Counted from the stretch's first letter, positions 17,108 to 26,309 are shown. The stretch is DNA of 57,915 bases from Candidatus Methylobacter titanis (GCA_029946125.1 JAQSDX010000019.1:1-57915), one strand, 5' to 3'. Numbers and translations are program-made. The notes: generated by a model from the letters alone, not told the origin.

Positions 17108-18070
17108 TCACGGGCTAATAAACATGTGTTGATAACGCTTTCTTAGCCGTCCATAGTTAACCCCTATTGGCTCTGCGTTCATGCTTTCTGTGTCATCATC
17201 GGCCAATTGACGTTGATCTTCATCAGCAACCATACCATCATGAACCAAGTATTTACGCTGCTGCTGGTAAACGCTTTTAATGTAGTCATAGCGGTCGATA
17301 GGGTCTTCATTAACAGCATTTTTAGGTGATGTAAACTCGGTTTCGTTAGAAACAACCAATCCGGATTCCGCGCTGACTGCACTTGAGACAACAGGGCCGC
17401 TGCCGAAAACCGCAAAGGGATAGGTAAGAGGATCCATTACCGCCGTACTCACCGCCGTACCTAAAACACCCACGACCTGTCTGGGTGAATTAGCAGTCGA
17501 AATTGCCTTGAAAAGAGTGCCGCTACCCGTAAATACAAAACTATAGGTCAGCGGATTCATTAACGCATCACCGATAACCCCTATAAGTGCTCTAGGTGAA
17601 CTAGCCCCCAAAAAGGGTACTACCAGATAATTACCCGACGGAACGCCCCAAAAGCCTAGGGTTTGTCCGAAGTCTTCATTATGCTTAGGCAGATCTAGCA
17701 TTGTTGCCACATCGATAAGGCCGCCGACACCTGCGGTGGTGTTAATCAGAAAACGGCTAACATCCAAACCGCCCTGTGCCATTTTAAGCTGTAATAAATC
17801 ATTAACGGTGACGCCAATATCATTAAAATTGCTGAAAAAATTGGCTGTGGCATCATTAAAAAATTCTGGCGTTATCGATGCATAACCTTTGGTCACAGGC
17901 ATTACAATGGTATTGTCGAAATCATTATTGAATCCCTGTGCCTCCCGATTCCAGGCTTCCCAGGGATCATCCTCATTAACTTTTGGCAGATCTGCGCACC
18001 CGTCCAGCAGACTTGAGACAATCAGGCTAATCACTAATAAACGCGTATTGATGATTTTTTTCATGCTCAT
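17108..18070 (-). CDS. mlaA: MlaA/VacJ outer-membrane lipoprotein
   Basis: This 320-aa protein belongs to the MlaA (VacJ) family, which sits in the outer membrane and removes mislocalised phospholipids from the outer leaflet for the Mla transport pathway. The signal peptide ends in a lipobox with Cys25. The family core follows: DPWEAWNR near 35-42, the FNND segment, the long MlaA helices, and the FGQTLGFWGV...GNYLVVPFLG...SPR stretch at about 132-160. Residues beyond 245 form a variable tail. It is 100 bases downstream of the Cache-channel gene on the same strand, so readthrough is possible but a functional link is not evident. No mlaBCDEF genes are in the window. Confidence 0.93.
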   Translation of the reverse strand: MSMKKIINTRLLVISLIVSSLLDGCADLPKVNEDDPWEAWNREAQGFNNDFDNTIVMPVTKGYASITPEFFNDATANFFSNFNDIGVTVNDLLQLKMAQGGLDVSRFLINTTAGVGGLIDVATMLDLPKHNEDFGQTLGFWGVPSGNYLVVPFLGASSPRALIGVIGDALMNPLTYSFVFTGSGTLFKAISTANSPRQVVGVLGTAVSTAVMDPLTYPFAVFGSGPVVSSAVSAESGLVVSNETEFTSPKNAVNEDPIDRYDYIKSVYQQQRKYLVHDGMVADEDQRQLADDDTESMNAEPIGVNYGRLRKRYQHMFISP

Positions 18071-18170
18071 GATTCATCTCTATCTGCTGGGTGTTGAATT
18101 GATGACAAGTTTATATCGAACAGTTATTATCGTTTCTGTAGTGACTTCGTTTTTAAAAAAACGGATGAGC

Positions 18171-20378
18171 TTATTTAAACAACATAAATAACGTTATCAC
18201 AAATGTAATTCCGGATACCAACGGAAAAAAAGTTAATTTTGGCAGTAGATTATTTCTATAATGCAATATAGTTAATTCATAACGACAAGCGAGTAATACG
18301 CTATTGATACAGACTAAAGAAATAATAAGATAGCACACAAAATAATAGGTTTCGAAATAAGTCACCCCCGTTGACGACAAGCTGGTACGCAGACTGCTAT
18401 GCCATAATGCAACTGAAAATAACAGGCCCGCATTGATACCTAATACCGCTAAAAGATCATCTAAGGAGCTAAACAAAACCACGAACAAAATCAAATAAAT
18501 AAGGAAAATAGGCACTACCGTTGAGAAAATAGAATCTAAAAATACGCGTTTAACCGCAATATTAAATAATAATTCCTGAGGCGTTTTCTGAGTATGGTTA
18601 TTAACACCAAAATTACTGTTAAAGTTAGATGTCTCAACACTAAAAAAAGTACCGAAAACTTCCCAACTAGGCAGAATAAACTGGCTTAAATTAATTCCCA
18701 TGAAAGACCGTTCATAAATATTGGAATAGCTGGAAAAATCTGGAGTCAACACAATATGATCAGTCAAACTATTGGCTCGCATACGTACCCATATGGTATT
18801 TTTATCTAGAGGGAAGTTTGAATAATTAAACGGTTGTCGTAACTGCGCTTTAAAATACCAGCCTAAGGTGACAATACGATCTTTGGCTTGTGTATAACTA
18901 CTTTGATCACAGCTAAGAGTCGTATTGCCACTCTCTTCAAATGCATCAGATAACACTATACTTTTGTCTTTCGGTATTTTATCCGAAGACAGCATGCAAA
19001 AATCACTTGGCATCATGTTGGGCTCTAATGCATCATCTAATTGATATTTTTGCCAAATATAACCAGAAATTACTATATTATTGGATCCTTGAAATTCCGT
19101 TCCTTTAATAAATACACCCGTCGGTATATAAAACGGTGGTTTTTTATGTATCGCTTTAAAAAAATCATTTTGATTTTGTGTGTAGACATTAATATCATGC
19201 TCTGATTCTAGCTTATTTGCATCAGTAGTTAATTGCATCTCTTTGATATCGGCGTTATGCCATAAAAAAGCAGTGCCCACTAAAAAAACTATTCCTACGA
19301 AAGTGCTGAAAAACCACAAACTTACTGATTTTCCATTCGGTCTGATAAGAAAATAAGAGCAAAGGGAAATAAAAAAAACAATCAATGAGGTAATTAAATA
19401 AATTTTAATCCCTAATATTTTTTGCTCAACACCCAATTCATCTTCTAGAAAAACAACCTGATAAGTCCATTGTGATGCAGGAATAGTTTTGAATAAAACC
19501 CATGCTTTCTCATGGGTTTTTGGGAGTTCATAAATTTTAATGGCTTGGCTTTTTTTAGCATCCTTTTTTATTTTATTGATGAATTCAAGATCTTCTTTGA
19601 AACCCTCTTTATAATTACCGACATCAATCAGAGGCAGGAGGTTATTAGGGTGATAAACTAGATTTCCTGTGTCGGATAGGACTATGCCAAAACCGGTTCT
19701 GCGATAGTCTTGTTTATCCATAATAGCCTTTAATTCATCAGTGGAAAAACCGACGGAGACAACCCCGGCTACTTTTTCTTTACTGGAAGACGTAAAAAAA
19801 GGCGTGGTATATGACACAAGAAAACTATTAGAAATATCACCATATTTAGGCTGTTGCCAATAAGATTTACGCTCCTCGAATGCTTTAATGAACCAGGCAG
19901 TTTTTGTAGTATTATCGTTAATTGTATAGTCGTAATCGCGTTTAAGTAATGTTATTTTTCCTGTTTTTCTATCGGAAACATAAATGGCATTGGCTAATTG
20001 ATTAGGCTGGCTTGCATCGTAAGCGCCTTTAGCAAAAGACACGCTAACATTATAAAACTTAGAGGGTTTAGGCGTTGCCGTGTCATGGTTAGCAATCATG
20101 ATTTGTTTAGCGTGCTGTTCAAAATCCGTATAGGGTATTTCTCCGTTAGTTAATGCATCGGCAAAATTCTGTCCTGTTGTCATGATATATAATAAGCGGT
20201 TATTTATATCACTGACAGAAATATCGGCTTCTTTATTAATAGAAGTTTTTGTTTCTTCGAGAGTTTTTCTATCAGTTTCCCAGCATTGATAGCTGGAAAC
20301 GACTACGACAAAAAAACTAACAAAGACAATAATTAGGTTAAATAATGATTTGGATCCTAGTTTTTTTATAGTTGTCAT
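18171..20378 (-). CDS. dCache sensor fused to a pentameric ligand-gated ion channel-like module
   Basis: This 735-aa membrane protein has two halves. TM1 (13-29) and TM2 (322-345) flank a periplasmic domain (30-320) with double-Cache features: the W162-F163 helix, the YxxPFF strand near 190-195 and the VAGVVSVGF strand at 203-211. The Arg and Asp of the common amino-acid-binding dCache motif are not conserved. TM3 (353-372) leads into a second periplasmic domain (about 380-612), followed by four close TM segments (614-636, 642-663, 674-698, 714-734). This half follows the pLGIC layout: an FNYSNFPLD turn at 517-525 (compare LDFRNFPFD in GLIC), a later conserved Trp (W572), Pro623 in M1, acidic D640-D641 just before M2, the M2-M3 pattern and an FFP start to M4. 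No kinase, GGDEF or MCP output is present, so the output is probably ion flux. The gene lies after porin, SBP and symporter genes on the same strand. Confidence 0.72.
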   Translation of the reverse strand: MTTIKKLGSKSLFNLIIVFVSFFVVVVSSYQCWETDRKTLEETKTSINKEADISVSDINNRLLYIMTTGQNFADALTNGEIPYTDFEQHAKQIMIANHDTATPKPSKFYNVSVSFAKGAYDASQPNQLANAIYVSDRKTGKITLLKRDYDYTINDNTTKTAWFIKAFEERKSYWQQPKYGDISNSFLVSYTTPFFTSSSKEKVAGVVSVGFSTDELKAIMDKQDYRRTGFGIVLSDTGNLVYHPNNLLPLIDVGNYKEGFKEDLEFINKIKKDAKKSQAIKIYELPKTHEKAWVLFKTIPASQWTYQVVFLEDELGVEQKILGIKIYLITSLIVFFISLCSYFLIRPNGKSVSLWFFSTFVGIVFLVGTAFLWHNADIKEMQLTTDANKLESEHDINVYTQNQNDFFKAIHKKPPFYIPTGVFIKGTEFQGSNNIVISGYIWQKYQLDDALEPNMMPSDFCMLSSDKIPKDKSIVLSDAFEESGNTTLSCDQSSYTQAKDRIVTLGWYFKAQLRQPFNYSNFPLDKNTIWVRMRANSLTDHIVLTPDFSSYSNIYERSFMGINLSQFILPSWEVFGTFFSVETSNFNSNFGVNNHTQKTPQELLFNIAVKRVFLDSIFSTVVPIFLIYLILFVVLFSSLDDLLAVLGINAGLLFSVALWHSSLRTSLSSTGVTYFETYYFVCYLIISLVCINSVLLACRYELTILHYRNNLLPKLTFFPLVSGITFVITLFMLFK

Positions 20379-20559
20379 GATTTATATATTTTGATGCTAT
20401 CAATACTTTCGTAGTAACGACTAGAAAAAGATAAAGTCTGCACTGACATCAGGTAAAAAATTCTGAGTGAAAAACAGTCTCTACTAGACTATTTTTTATG
20501 GATAAATAATTAAATAAGATAAAGAAAATATTACGGCTACGAAAATATTATCGGCTATT

Positions 20560-21870
20560 TTATTCGACAGGAATAGGCGGGCCATACTTTAATGGTGGCA
20601 CTTGTTTAGGCATAATTAACGTTATAATTGCGCAGGCGGTATGCACGATAGTTAATACGCGGAATGGACCTATAATGGGATCAATGACGATAAACAAGAC
20701 TAATACGGCTTCTACAGGAAGATTTAAAGGAGCTAATACCAAACTTAACATAGATAATAAAATAACACCCGATGCACCGGCTGTTGCCAATCCCGCAAAA
20801 ATAGAACCCATAATAACCGTTATTAATCCAGATAGTCCTAAATCAACTTTATACAGTTGTGCAACAAATAAAGTTGCCAAGGCAAAGTACAAGGTTGGTC
20901 CTGTTCGGCATATCGTAAAAGTCAGCGGCACCAACAAGTCAACGGTCTTTTTGTCATAACCCAGTTTTTCGTGCATGGCTGATAAGGTTGATGGTAGACA
21001 TGCTAGCGCATTGCCCGTCCCTAATGCCATAACGATGGTATCTTTAAGCGCTAAAAACGGCCTTATCAATGAACCGGTGCGTTGCCACATAATGAGACTG
21101 CTCAGGATAAATAATAGTAAAAACCCCAACAAGGCTATTGGCACAAATTTCATCATTGCCATTAAAACATTAATGCCGACTTGAGACACATCGTGGGCAA
21201 TTAAGCCCAAAAGACCAAATGGCAGGAAAATCATCAACCATTTTACCATCTTGGCAAATGCCAGATAGACCGATTCTAAAGACGAAAGTAGGGCGTGTGA
21301 TGAATCTTTATTTAAAGAACCGATTGCAGAGCCAAATAAAATAGCGAAAAACAGAACTTTTAAACTACTGCCTGAAGTGAGTGCCGAAAAAATATTTGCG
21401 GGTATTAAATTGGCAATAAATGTTTTAACAAAAGATTGTTTTTCTTGAGCAATAAAAGGTTCGTAGGCCGATATTTCAAGATCCGGGGCCCCGGATTCCC
21501 TGATTATGGAGCCTAAGGATGCCAGTGTGGTATCGTCGTACCCTGATCCGGGTTGGCTTATTAGGCCTAGCGCGGCACCTAGAAAACCGGAAACAACAAC
21601 ACTGATGGCAAACACGGTCAGCATTCGGCTTATATAGGTGTTATCGCCTTCTGATTGCATTAAACGCGCGATACTCACCGAGATGGCTGTTACCAAAATA
21701 GGCAAAATGCACATTTTTAATATATCTAAGTAAATGTGGCCTATCGGGGCAACATATTCTACATATTGATGTTTATATAATCCGATGTAGATACCGATAC
21801 TAACCGCTATTAAAACAGTCCAGCCACTACGCAGTATTTTCGAGGTATTTTTTATTAATAATGCATTCAT
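20560..21870 (-). CDS. dicarboxylate/amino acid:cation symporter (DAACS family)
   Basis: This protein of about 436 aa is an inner-membrane symporter of the DAACS (GltP/DctA) family, which imports glutamate, aspartate or C4-dicarboxylates with H+ or Na+. It shows eight hydrophobic helices, the Ser-rich re-entrant hairpin region (about 285-305, ALGTGNALACLPS), a TM7 motif region and the second hairpin (about 350-375, GLATAGASGVILL). The canonical NMDGT is replaced by a TICRTGPTL segment, so substrate preference may differ from glutamate. I place the start at ATG 21870; a GTG at 21873 overlaps the upstream stop. The preceding gene is a periplasmic binding protein, an unusual partner for a DAACS carrier. 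Confidence 0.9.
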   Translation of the reverse strand: MNALLIKNTSKILRSGWTVLIAVSIGIYIGLYKHQYVEYVAPIGHIYLDILKMCILPILVTAISVSIARLMQSEGDNTYISRMLTVFAISVVVSGFLGAALGLISQPGSGYDDTTLASLGSIIRESGAPDLEISAYEPFIAQEKQSFVKTFIANLIPANIFSALTSGSSLKVLFFAILFGSAIGSLNKDSSHALLSSLESVYLAFAKMVKWLMIFLPFGLLGLIAHDVSQVGINVLMAMMKFVPIALLGFLLLFILSSLIMWQRTGSLIRPFLALKDTIVMALGTGNALACLPSTLSAMHEKLGYDKKTVDLLVPLTFTICRTGPTLYFALATLFVAQLYKVDLGLSGLITVIMGSIFAGLATAGASGVILLSMLSLVLAPLNLPVEAVLVLFIVIDPIIGPFRVLTIVHTACAIITLIMPKQVPPLKYGPPIPVE

Positions 21871-21872
21871 CA

Positions 21873-22742
21873 CTAGATCCTTTGTTTTATTTTATTCTCA
21901 ATATTTTGGATAACCTTATCGTAGTTATTTATTATCTTATCGGCAGTTAACTCCATATTTAATGACTTAAGATAAAAATTCATTAAATCCTGTAAGTTAC
22001 GATGATCAAGCGACATGGCAATTGCTTTAGGATCGTCAGCATCCTTTAACATGACGGATAATAAGCTCAAAGCCATATCCGGCCGGTCACGCAAGATCAT
22101 TTTTACTTCAGCCTCATCACGAAAAGCCGCTGTTATTTTTCCGGTACGGGCATCATTGACTGCCTGATCCCAGCTAGGATACTCAACCATTTCCATCTCG
22201 CTAAAGTGAGCTGCAAAACCGGTATAAGATGATTTGGCTACTACACCGATCTTGCCGGTTAAATTTTGAATGACTGTCTCCTGAGGCCGTCCTTGTAATT
22301 GCTTGGCAAGTTCAAGTCTGTTAATCAATAAACTTTGATGCAAATTAATATAGGGTTCGGAAAAAAGCACGCGTTTGACTCTGTCAAAGGTCATGCTAAG
22401 TTTACAAACGGCTAAGTCTACTTCGTGTTTTTCGACTTTATCAACGACATCGTCGAGAAATTTTGCGCTACGATCAAATTCTACGGTTACGCCTAATAAA
22501 TCGGCAAAACCTTTGATTAAAACTACATCGACACCGGTAAGGATATTATTCTTATCCCTGTAATAGAATGGCGGCGTATCTTGTGAGTACATGGCGACTA
22601 TCAGTTTACCTCTATCGACGATAGCTTGAATTTCATTGACTGGTTTATTTAAATACGGCTGATCATTAGCAAGCACCGATGGGATGGTGAAAAAAATAAA
22701 CAGATAAGCGAAGATTCTAATAGTTTTATTCATTTTGTTCAT
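21873..22742 (-). CDS. family-3 extracellular solute-binding protein
   Basis: This 289-aa protein has a signal peptide (cleavage about A25/N26) and a single SBP_bac_3 domain of the type that binds polar amino acids or related acids. The opening GKLIVAMYSQDTPPFYY strand, GVDVVLIKGFA helix, and SMTFDR with Arg121 (equivalent to the carboxylate-binding Arg of glutamate/glutamine-binding proteins) are visible. F-S-E-P-Y at 127-131 and an F-R-D-E-A segment near 195 complete the pattern. Its stop almost touches the symporter start, so they are cotranscribed. No ABC permease or ATPase is present, so it probably delivers ligand to a sensor or to the neighbouring carrier instead of an ABC importer. 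Confidence 0.92.
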   Translation of the reverse strand: MNKMNKTIRIFAYLFIFFTIPSVLANDQPYLNKPVNEIQAIVDRGKLIVAMYSQDTPPFYYRDKNNILTGVDVVLIKGFADLLGVTVEFDRSAKFLDDVVDKVEKHEVDLAVCKLSMTFDRVKRVLFSEPYINLHQSLLINRLELAKQLQGRPQETVIQNLTGKIGVVAKSSYTGFAAHFSEMEMVEYPSWDQAVNDARTGKITAAFRDEAEVKMILRDRPDMALSLLSVMLKDADDPKAIAMSLDHRNLQDLMNFYLKSLNMELTADKIINNYDKVIQNIENKIKQRI

Positions 22743-22799
22743 ATATCGTATTAAATAATAGCTGTGGGTTTATAGAAGATAATAAAATTTTTAACAGCA

Positions 22800-24050
22800 C
22801 TAAAAATTTATTTCACCGATCAGCCAGATTTTTTGCGTATCGAATTTACCAATTTCTTGTCCAGCAGTATCTGCGTGATAATAAGCATATTTCGCTATTA
22901 ATGTATAATGCTTGAACAACTCTTTGGCAACCATGAAATCCCATTCATCACCATAATGTTTCTGACCGGTATCGTCAGAAAAGTCATGAAAAACACCTGA
23001 TAATTTAAGCCCCATTATATTTTTATCGACACTGGTATAAATATCACGCAAACCATCGCTAGGCGTGGTAACGAATAAGTCCGCCCAGCCATTAAATTTA
23101 TTTAATAAACCTATAGGGGCATTAAAGGTTTTATTTAAGCCATTGCCGCCTAATTGCTCCATAGCACCTTTGACAATAAAGCCGAAAGCGGAAACGCCGC
23201 CCATGACATGGTAATAATCCGCTTGATAAGGAGTACTGTTTTTATAATTACTCTGGTTGGCGTATTCAGCCATGTAAACAAAGCCTAAGGTGTCATTGAT
23301 TTTACGGGAACCTTCAAAACGCACGCCGTAGCTTTGATTGGAGGACGGGTACAGATAAGGATCTCTAAAATCCATTAAATAAGCATAGCCGGTTAATTTA
23401 CCTATATCGGCAAAGCGATAACTAATATTTACCAGCGGTAATTGCATGCTATTCAGGCTAGTATTAATGTTCTTTATGTTATTGATATAACCAAGAACAA
23501 CCGTAGTATTCGGTAATGAGACATTGGATAATAAAAAAGCATCAAAGGTTCGTGCTAGTTGACGCCAGGACGATGTTGCGATAAATCGTCCATTATCTAA
23601 GGTAATATTTTGTCGACCTAATCTAGCTTCGGTATTGGGAATACCCTTATAGCTTAGCCATAATTGATTGAGTTCACTTTTCTGGGGGTCGAGAATTGTT
23701 TCATACTGGTTTTTGCCATTCATTGTGCTGTTATAACTGTTAATACCGATATCCTGACTGCCTTGAAGTTCGGCATAGGCTTGCAGCCCTTTGAAAATAG
23801 GTGTCAAATAGCCCAAGCGATAACGTACCGTGGAGGCATTAGCAACTTGTTTTCTTGGATGGGTGCTATCGGTATTATCGTAACGATAGCGTAGATTCAA
23901 TTTGATTTGTCCATATTTGGCATCCTCTTGTCCAAATTTCAGGGCTTTTTCGATAGTGGCATTAACATCATCCGCCATAGCCGTTGCGGTAAAAACTAAT
24001 GAGAGCAGGATTATCGTAATTTTTATTTTTTTGTTATAAGTATAATGCAT
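22800..24050 (-). CDS. outer-membrane porin, alginate-export-family-like
   Basis: This 416-aa protein has a signal peptide (about 1-26, cleaved after TAMA) and a body of alternating amphipathic beta strands ending in a terminal Phe (EINF), as in BAM-inserted barrels. The LNLRYRYDNTD start, RLGRQNITLDNGRF segment and strand spacing resemble alginate-export/OprD-like porins of about 18 strands. It is the first gene of the porin-SBP-symporter-Cache-channel run, 57 bases before the SBP. It probably lets a small acidic solute into the periplasm, where the SBP and sensor can meet it. The exact porin subfamily is uncertain. Confidence 0.85.
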   Translation of the reverse strand: MHYTYNKKIKITIILLSLVFTATAMADDVNATIEKALKFGQEDAKYGQIKLNLRYRYDNTDSTHPRKQVANASTVRYRLGYLTPIFKGLQAYAELQGSQDIGINSYNSTMNGKNQYETILDPQKSELNQLWLSYKGIPNTEARLGRQNITLDNGRFIATSSWRQLARTFDAFLLSNVSLPNTTVVLGYINNIKNINTSLNSMQLPLVNISYRFADIGKLTGYAYLMDFRDPYLYPSSNQSYGVRFEGSRKINDTLGFVYMAEYANQSNYKNSTPYQADYYHVMGGVSAFGFIVKGAMEQLGGNGLNKTFNAPIGLLNKFNGWADLFVTTPSDGLRDIYTSVDKNIMGLKLSGVFHDFSDDTGQKHYGDEWDFMVAKELFKHYTLIAKYAYYHADTAGQEIGKFDTQKIWLIGEINF

Positions 24051-24252
24051 TAATTCTTGTCCAAAAATAGCGCTTATCTATTAATATATTTATAAGCTAT
24101 ATATTCAATTTCTATTTTTTAATTTCAAATCGGTCGATAACGAATTTTTACATAAAAAAGTATTCTTTTATTTTGAATAAAAAATACTGGATAACGCGAA
24201 TAAGTTCAGGTTTCTTTATCGTTATAAAAATGTCAGGTAGTTTTGTGTTGCT

Positions 24253-24681
24253 TTATTTAAAGAACAGTTTTCTAATCAAGCGCTGAGTTAGGCTCTCATC
24301 GATTACTATTTTATTTGGTTTCCGTACTTCAGTAGGTTTAAGCGGAACGGCTAGTTCCGGCGGCCATTTCTGTTGAGAGGCGATGATTCGATACAATTTT
24401 TCTTTATCCTGCTTTAAATCGGCATTTGAACGGCGAAGAAGGTCATTTATTTGATACAATTTTTCTTTATCCTGCTTTAAATCGGCATTCGAACGACGAA
24501 GAAGATCATTCTCACGGTGATAATCTGCAGAAGGTCTAAATCCTCCAAACAAGCGAAGCAGCTCGGTTACATCGATCTTGTTATCCGTTTGCGAGAGCTC
24601 GCCGTCTTTTATGTGGCGATAAATTGTCGGAATGGATTTAGCCGTCAGTTCTGAGGCTTCAGATATTGAAATTAATGACAT
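24253..24681 (-). CDS. small HTH protein with a tandem 21-residue coiled-coil repeat
   Basis: This 142-aa protein has an N-terminal helix-turn-helix (about 3-45; SEASELTAKSIPTIYRHIKD), like MerR/excisionase-type or plasmid-partition-associated DNA binders. A coiled coil follows, built from two near-identical 21-residue units (NDLLRRSNADLKQDKEKLYQI and a copy) at about 59-100, and then a basic Pro/Lys tail. At DNA level the repeat has a 63-bp period (24390-24510). It lies between the T6SS cluster and the porin operon and could regulate either, or be a remnant of a mobile element. No partner gene is recognised. Confidence 0.7.
   Translation of the reverse strand: MSLISISEASELTAKSIPTIYRHIKDGELSQTDNKIDVTELLRLFGGFRPSADYHRENDLLRRSNADLKQDKEKLYQINDLLRRSNADLKQDKEKLYRIIASQQKWPPELAVPLKPTEVRKPNKIVIDESLTQRLIRKLFFK
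24390..24510. repeat. 63-bp direct tandem duplication inside the HTH gene
   Basis: Two in-frame copies with a 63-bp period start at 24390 and 24453. They differ at only a few positions (for example ATTTGAACGGC versus ATTCGAACGAC), so the duplication is recent. Each adds three heptads to the coiled coil. Confidence 0.9.
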
Positions 24682-24880
24682 TGCTAAAATTCTCTCGGCA
24701 TAACATCTTTATCCTGATAAACATTGAAATTACTGTCGAACATAAAAAATTCCACGAATAAAGATTCGAGAAACATCGGATTAATTCATGCGGCTCATAG
24801 CGGAATACTGGCGTAAAACCGCTTTACAGCGTTATGTTGTAAACTTCGTCCTGTTTGAAAAACCTATCCCGATGCGGCTA

Positions 24881-25777
24881 TCAGATTAGCTTGAGCTTAT
24901 CCGCCAATGCCAACCATCCTGCAGGCTCGTTTATAATCGCCTTAACGTCGTACTGGCTGAAAAACCCTAAAACACCCCGCCGGCGAAAGATCTCATTCAT
25001 CACTTCTGTTGCGGGTCTATCGCCTGCGTCTGACTGCTCTAAATAAGCATGAAAATGAAGCATCTGCGCAGTCCGATCTATAGCCTTGTGTAGCGTTAAT
25101 TTCGCACCCGATACCAGGACAGTGTTCACGACCGCAGTCGCAATCTTAGCAGGAAGAGAGGCATAAGGAATGACCGCCATGGTGGTGGAGATTCCTCGCG
25201 AGGTGGCCTTTACTAACTTCGCGGCAAGACACATATCAAGGTATCCGCGAAATTCTTCGTTAGGGTACTTCACACGAAGCTCTCTTAAAAATACCGCGTG
25301 AGCACCGGTCAAGGCTAAGGACTGGGCACCTAAGCTTGCCGTACCCACATCCACCGTGGTGACTGCTGATGCTGCGGCTCCTCCCCAACTAAAAAGAGCC
25401 GCCCCTATCTGTTTGTTCAGTCTATTTTCCAGGTAGGTTTCGGTCTTTGTTGAATGCCCCGAAAAGGTAAATCCCATATCAATAAGTTTAAGAAATTCAG
25501 GATTCGGAACCAGTCCTTTGTCGACATCTTTTTCAAATGCTTCAAGGCCGCTATTGGCGCCACGGATTAACTTATACATACCCATGCAAGCCTTTGCCGC
25601 GTCGGCCATACCTCCCGCCTCTGCAAGGCACTCTATGACAGTCCAGGCAACTTCTTCGGCATTCTCTTTATTCAATTGATCGGTATCAATCTCGATTAGG
25701 CCATTCGTTTTTGTAATGGGGCCGGCGTTGAGCGTTCTGGACGGATTAGACCGGATTAAGGGAGCGGGTCTTGACAT
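24881..25777 (-). CDS. unknown T6SS-linked protein with hydrophobic central segments
   Basis: I do not recognise this 298-aa protein. It has no signal peptide. The N-terminus is polar with a PAPLIRSNPSRTLNAGP opening. There is an acidic AEEVAWTVIECLAEAGG helix (about 41-57), an Ala/Gly/Ser-rich hydrophobic stretch (about 128-165) and a second one (about 203-228). These could insert into a membrane, as in pore-forming toxins, although they are only weakly hydrophobic. It lies 70 bases downstream of tssJ on the same strand, at the end of the T6SS cluster, a usual place for an effector, immunity or accessory gene. Effector status is a guess from position. Confidence 0.6.
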   Translation of the reverse strand: MSRPAPLIRSNPSRTLNAGPITKTNGLIEIDTDQLNKENAEEVAWTVIECLAEAGGMADAAKACMGMYKLIRGANSGLEAFEKDVDKGLVPNPEFLKLIDMGFTFSGHSTKTETYLENRLNKQIGAALFSWGGAAASAVTTVDVGTASLGAQSLALTGAHAVFLRELRVKYPNEEFRGYLDMCLAAKLVKATSRGISTTMAVIPYASLPAKIATAVVNTVLVSGAKLTLHKAIDRTAQMLHFHAYLEQSDAGDRPATEVMNEIFRRRGVLGFFSQYDVKAIINEPAGWLALADKLKLI

Positions 25778-25847
25778 GATATTTCCTCGTGTAATGGATT
25801 AAAATAAACAAATAAATTTTCATTCAGTTGTGTTGTTACCTATCGTT

Positions 25848-26306
25848 TCAAAACCACGAATACCAGGGTTTATGTTCTAGAACTTCCACTTGACTATTTG
25901 CCTTCAAGTTAACTCTGTATTTAAGGTCAAAAGGCATGGACAGCAGCTTTTTCCATTGCGAACCGGGCTGGGTGTATAAAAAGTACAACGCTACCGATCC
26001 CTGCGCCGGTTGACTCACCGCACATTCCTGTTTGGTGCCGGGAACTATCGAAAAGACTCCTAACACACCGGGATCTGGCGGGCTGGAGAATGCTTTGTCG
26101 GCAATGTCCTGGTAGCTGTCAAGCATGAATTGCTTTTCGTTGACACTACGGACGACGAAATAAAACAGGCCTCCATTGTTGGTTTGAATATTCGCCCTGA
26201 CATCAAAAGTCAACATCGGCGGCGGCTTTGGGGCGCTGGAACAGGCAGCCAATAAGACAGACATGAGCAGCGACAGGATAGTTTTCCAAGGTGAGATTGA
26301 GATCAT
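25848..26306 (-). CDS. tssJ: type VI secretion lipoprotein TssJ
   Basis: This 152-aa protein has a lipoprotein signal with LLAAC and Cys22 as the lipidated residue. The mature part has the TssJ beta-sandwich pattern: an early strand FDVRANIQTN, G-G-L-F-Y-F-V-V-R, a Phe/Tyr-Asp helix region and the P-G-V-L-G-V-F-S-I-V-P-G-T strand. It anchors the T6SS membrane complex to the outer membrane and binds TssM. It starts 3 bases after tssM ends, as in many clusters. Length fits the family (about 150-180). Confidence 0.85.
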   Translation of the reverse strand: MISISPWKTILSLLMSVLLAACSSAPKPPPMLTFDVRANIQTNNGGLFYFVVRSVNEKQFMLDSYQDIADKAFSSPPDPGVLGVFSIVPGTKQECAVSQPAQGSVALYFLYTQPGSQWKKLLSMPFDLKYRVNLKANSQVEVLEHKPWYSWF

Positions 26307-26309
26307 TCT

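Noticed and set aside
24390-24510. Direct repeats considered as a CRISPR array
   Set aside because: There are only two adjoining copies with no spacers, and they lie in frame inside a protein gene.
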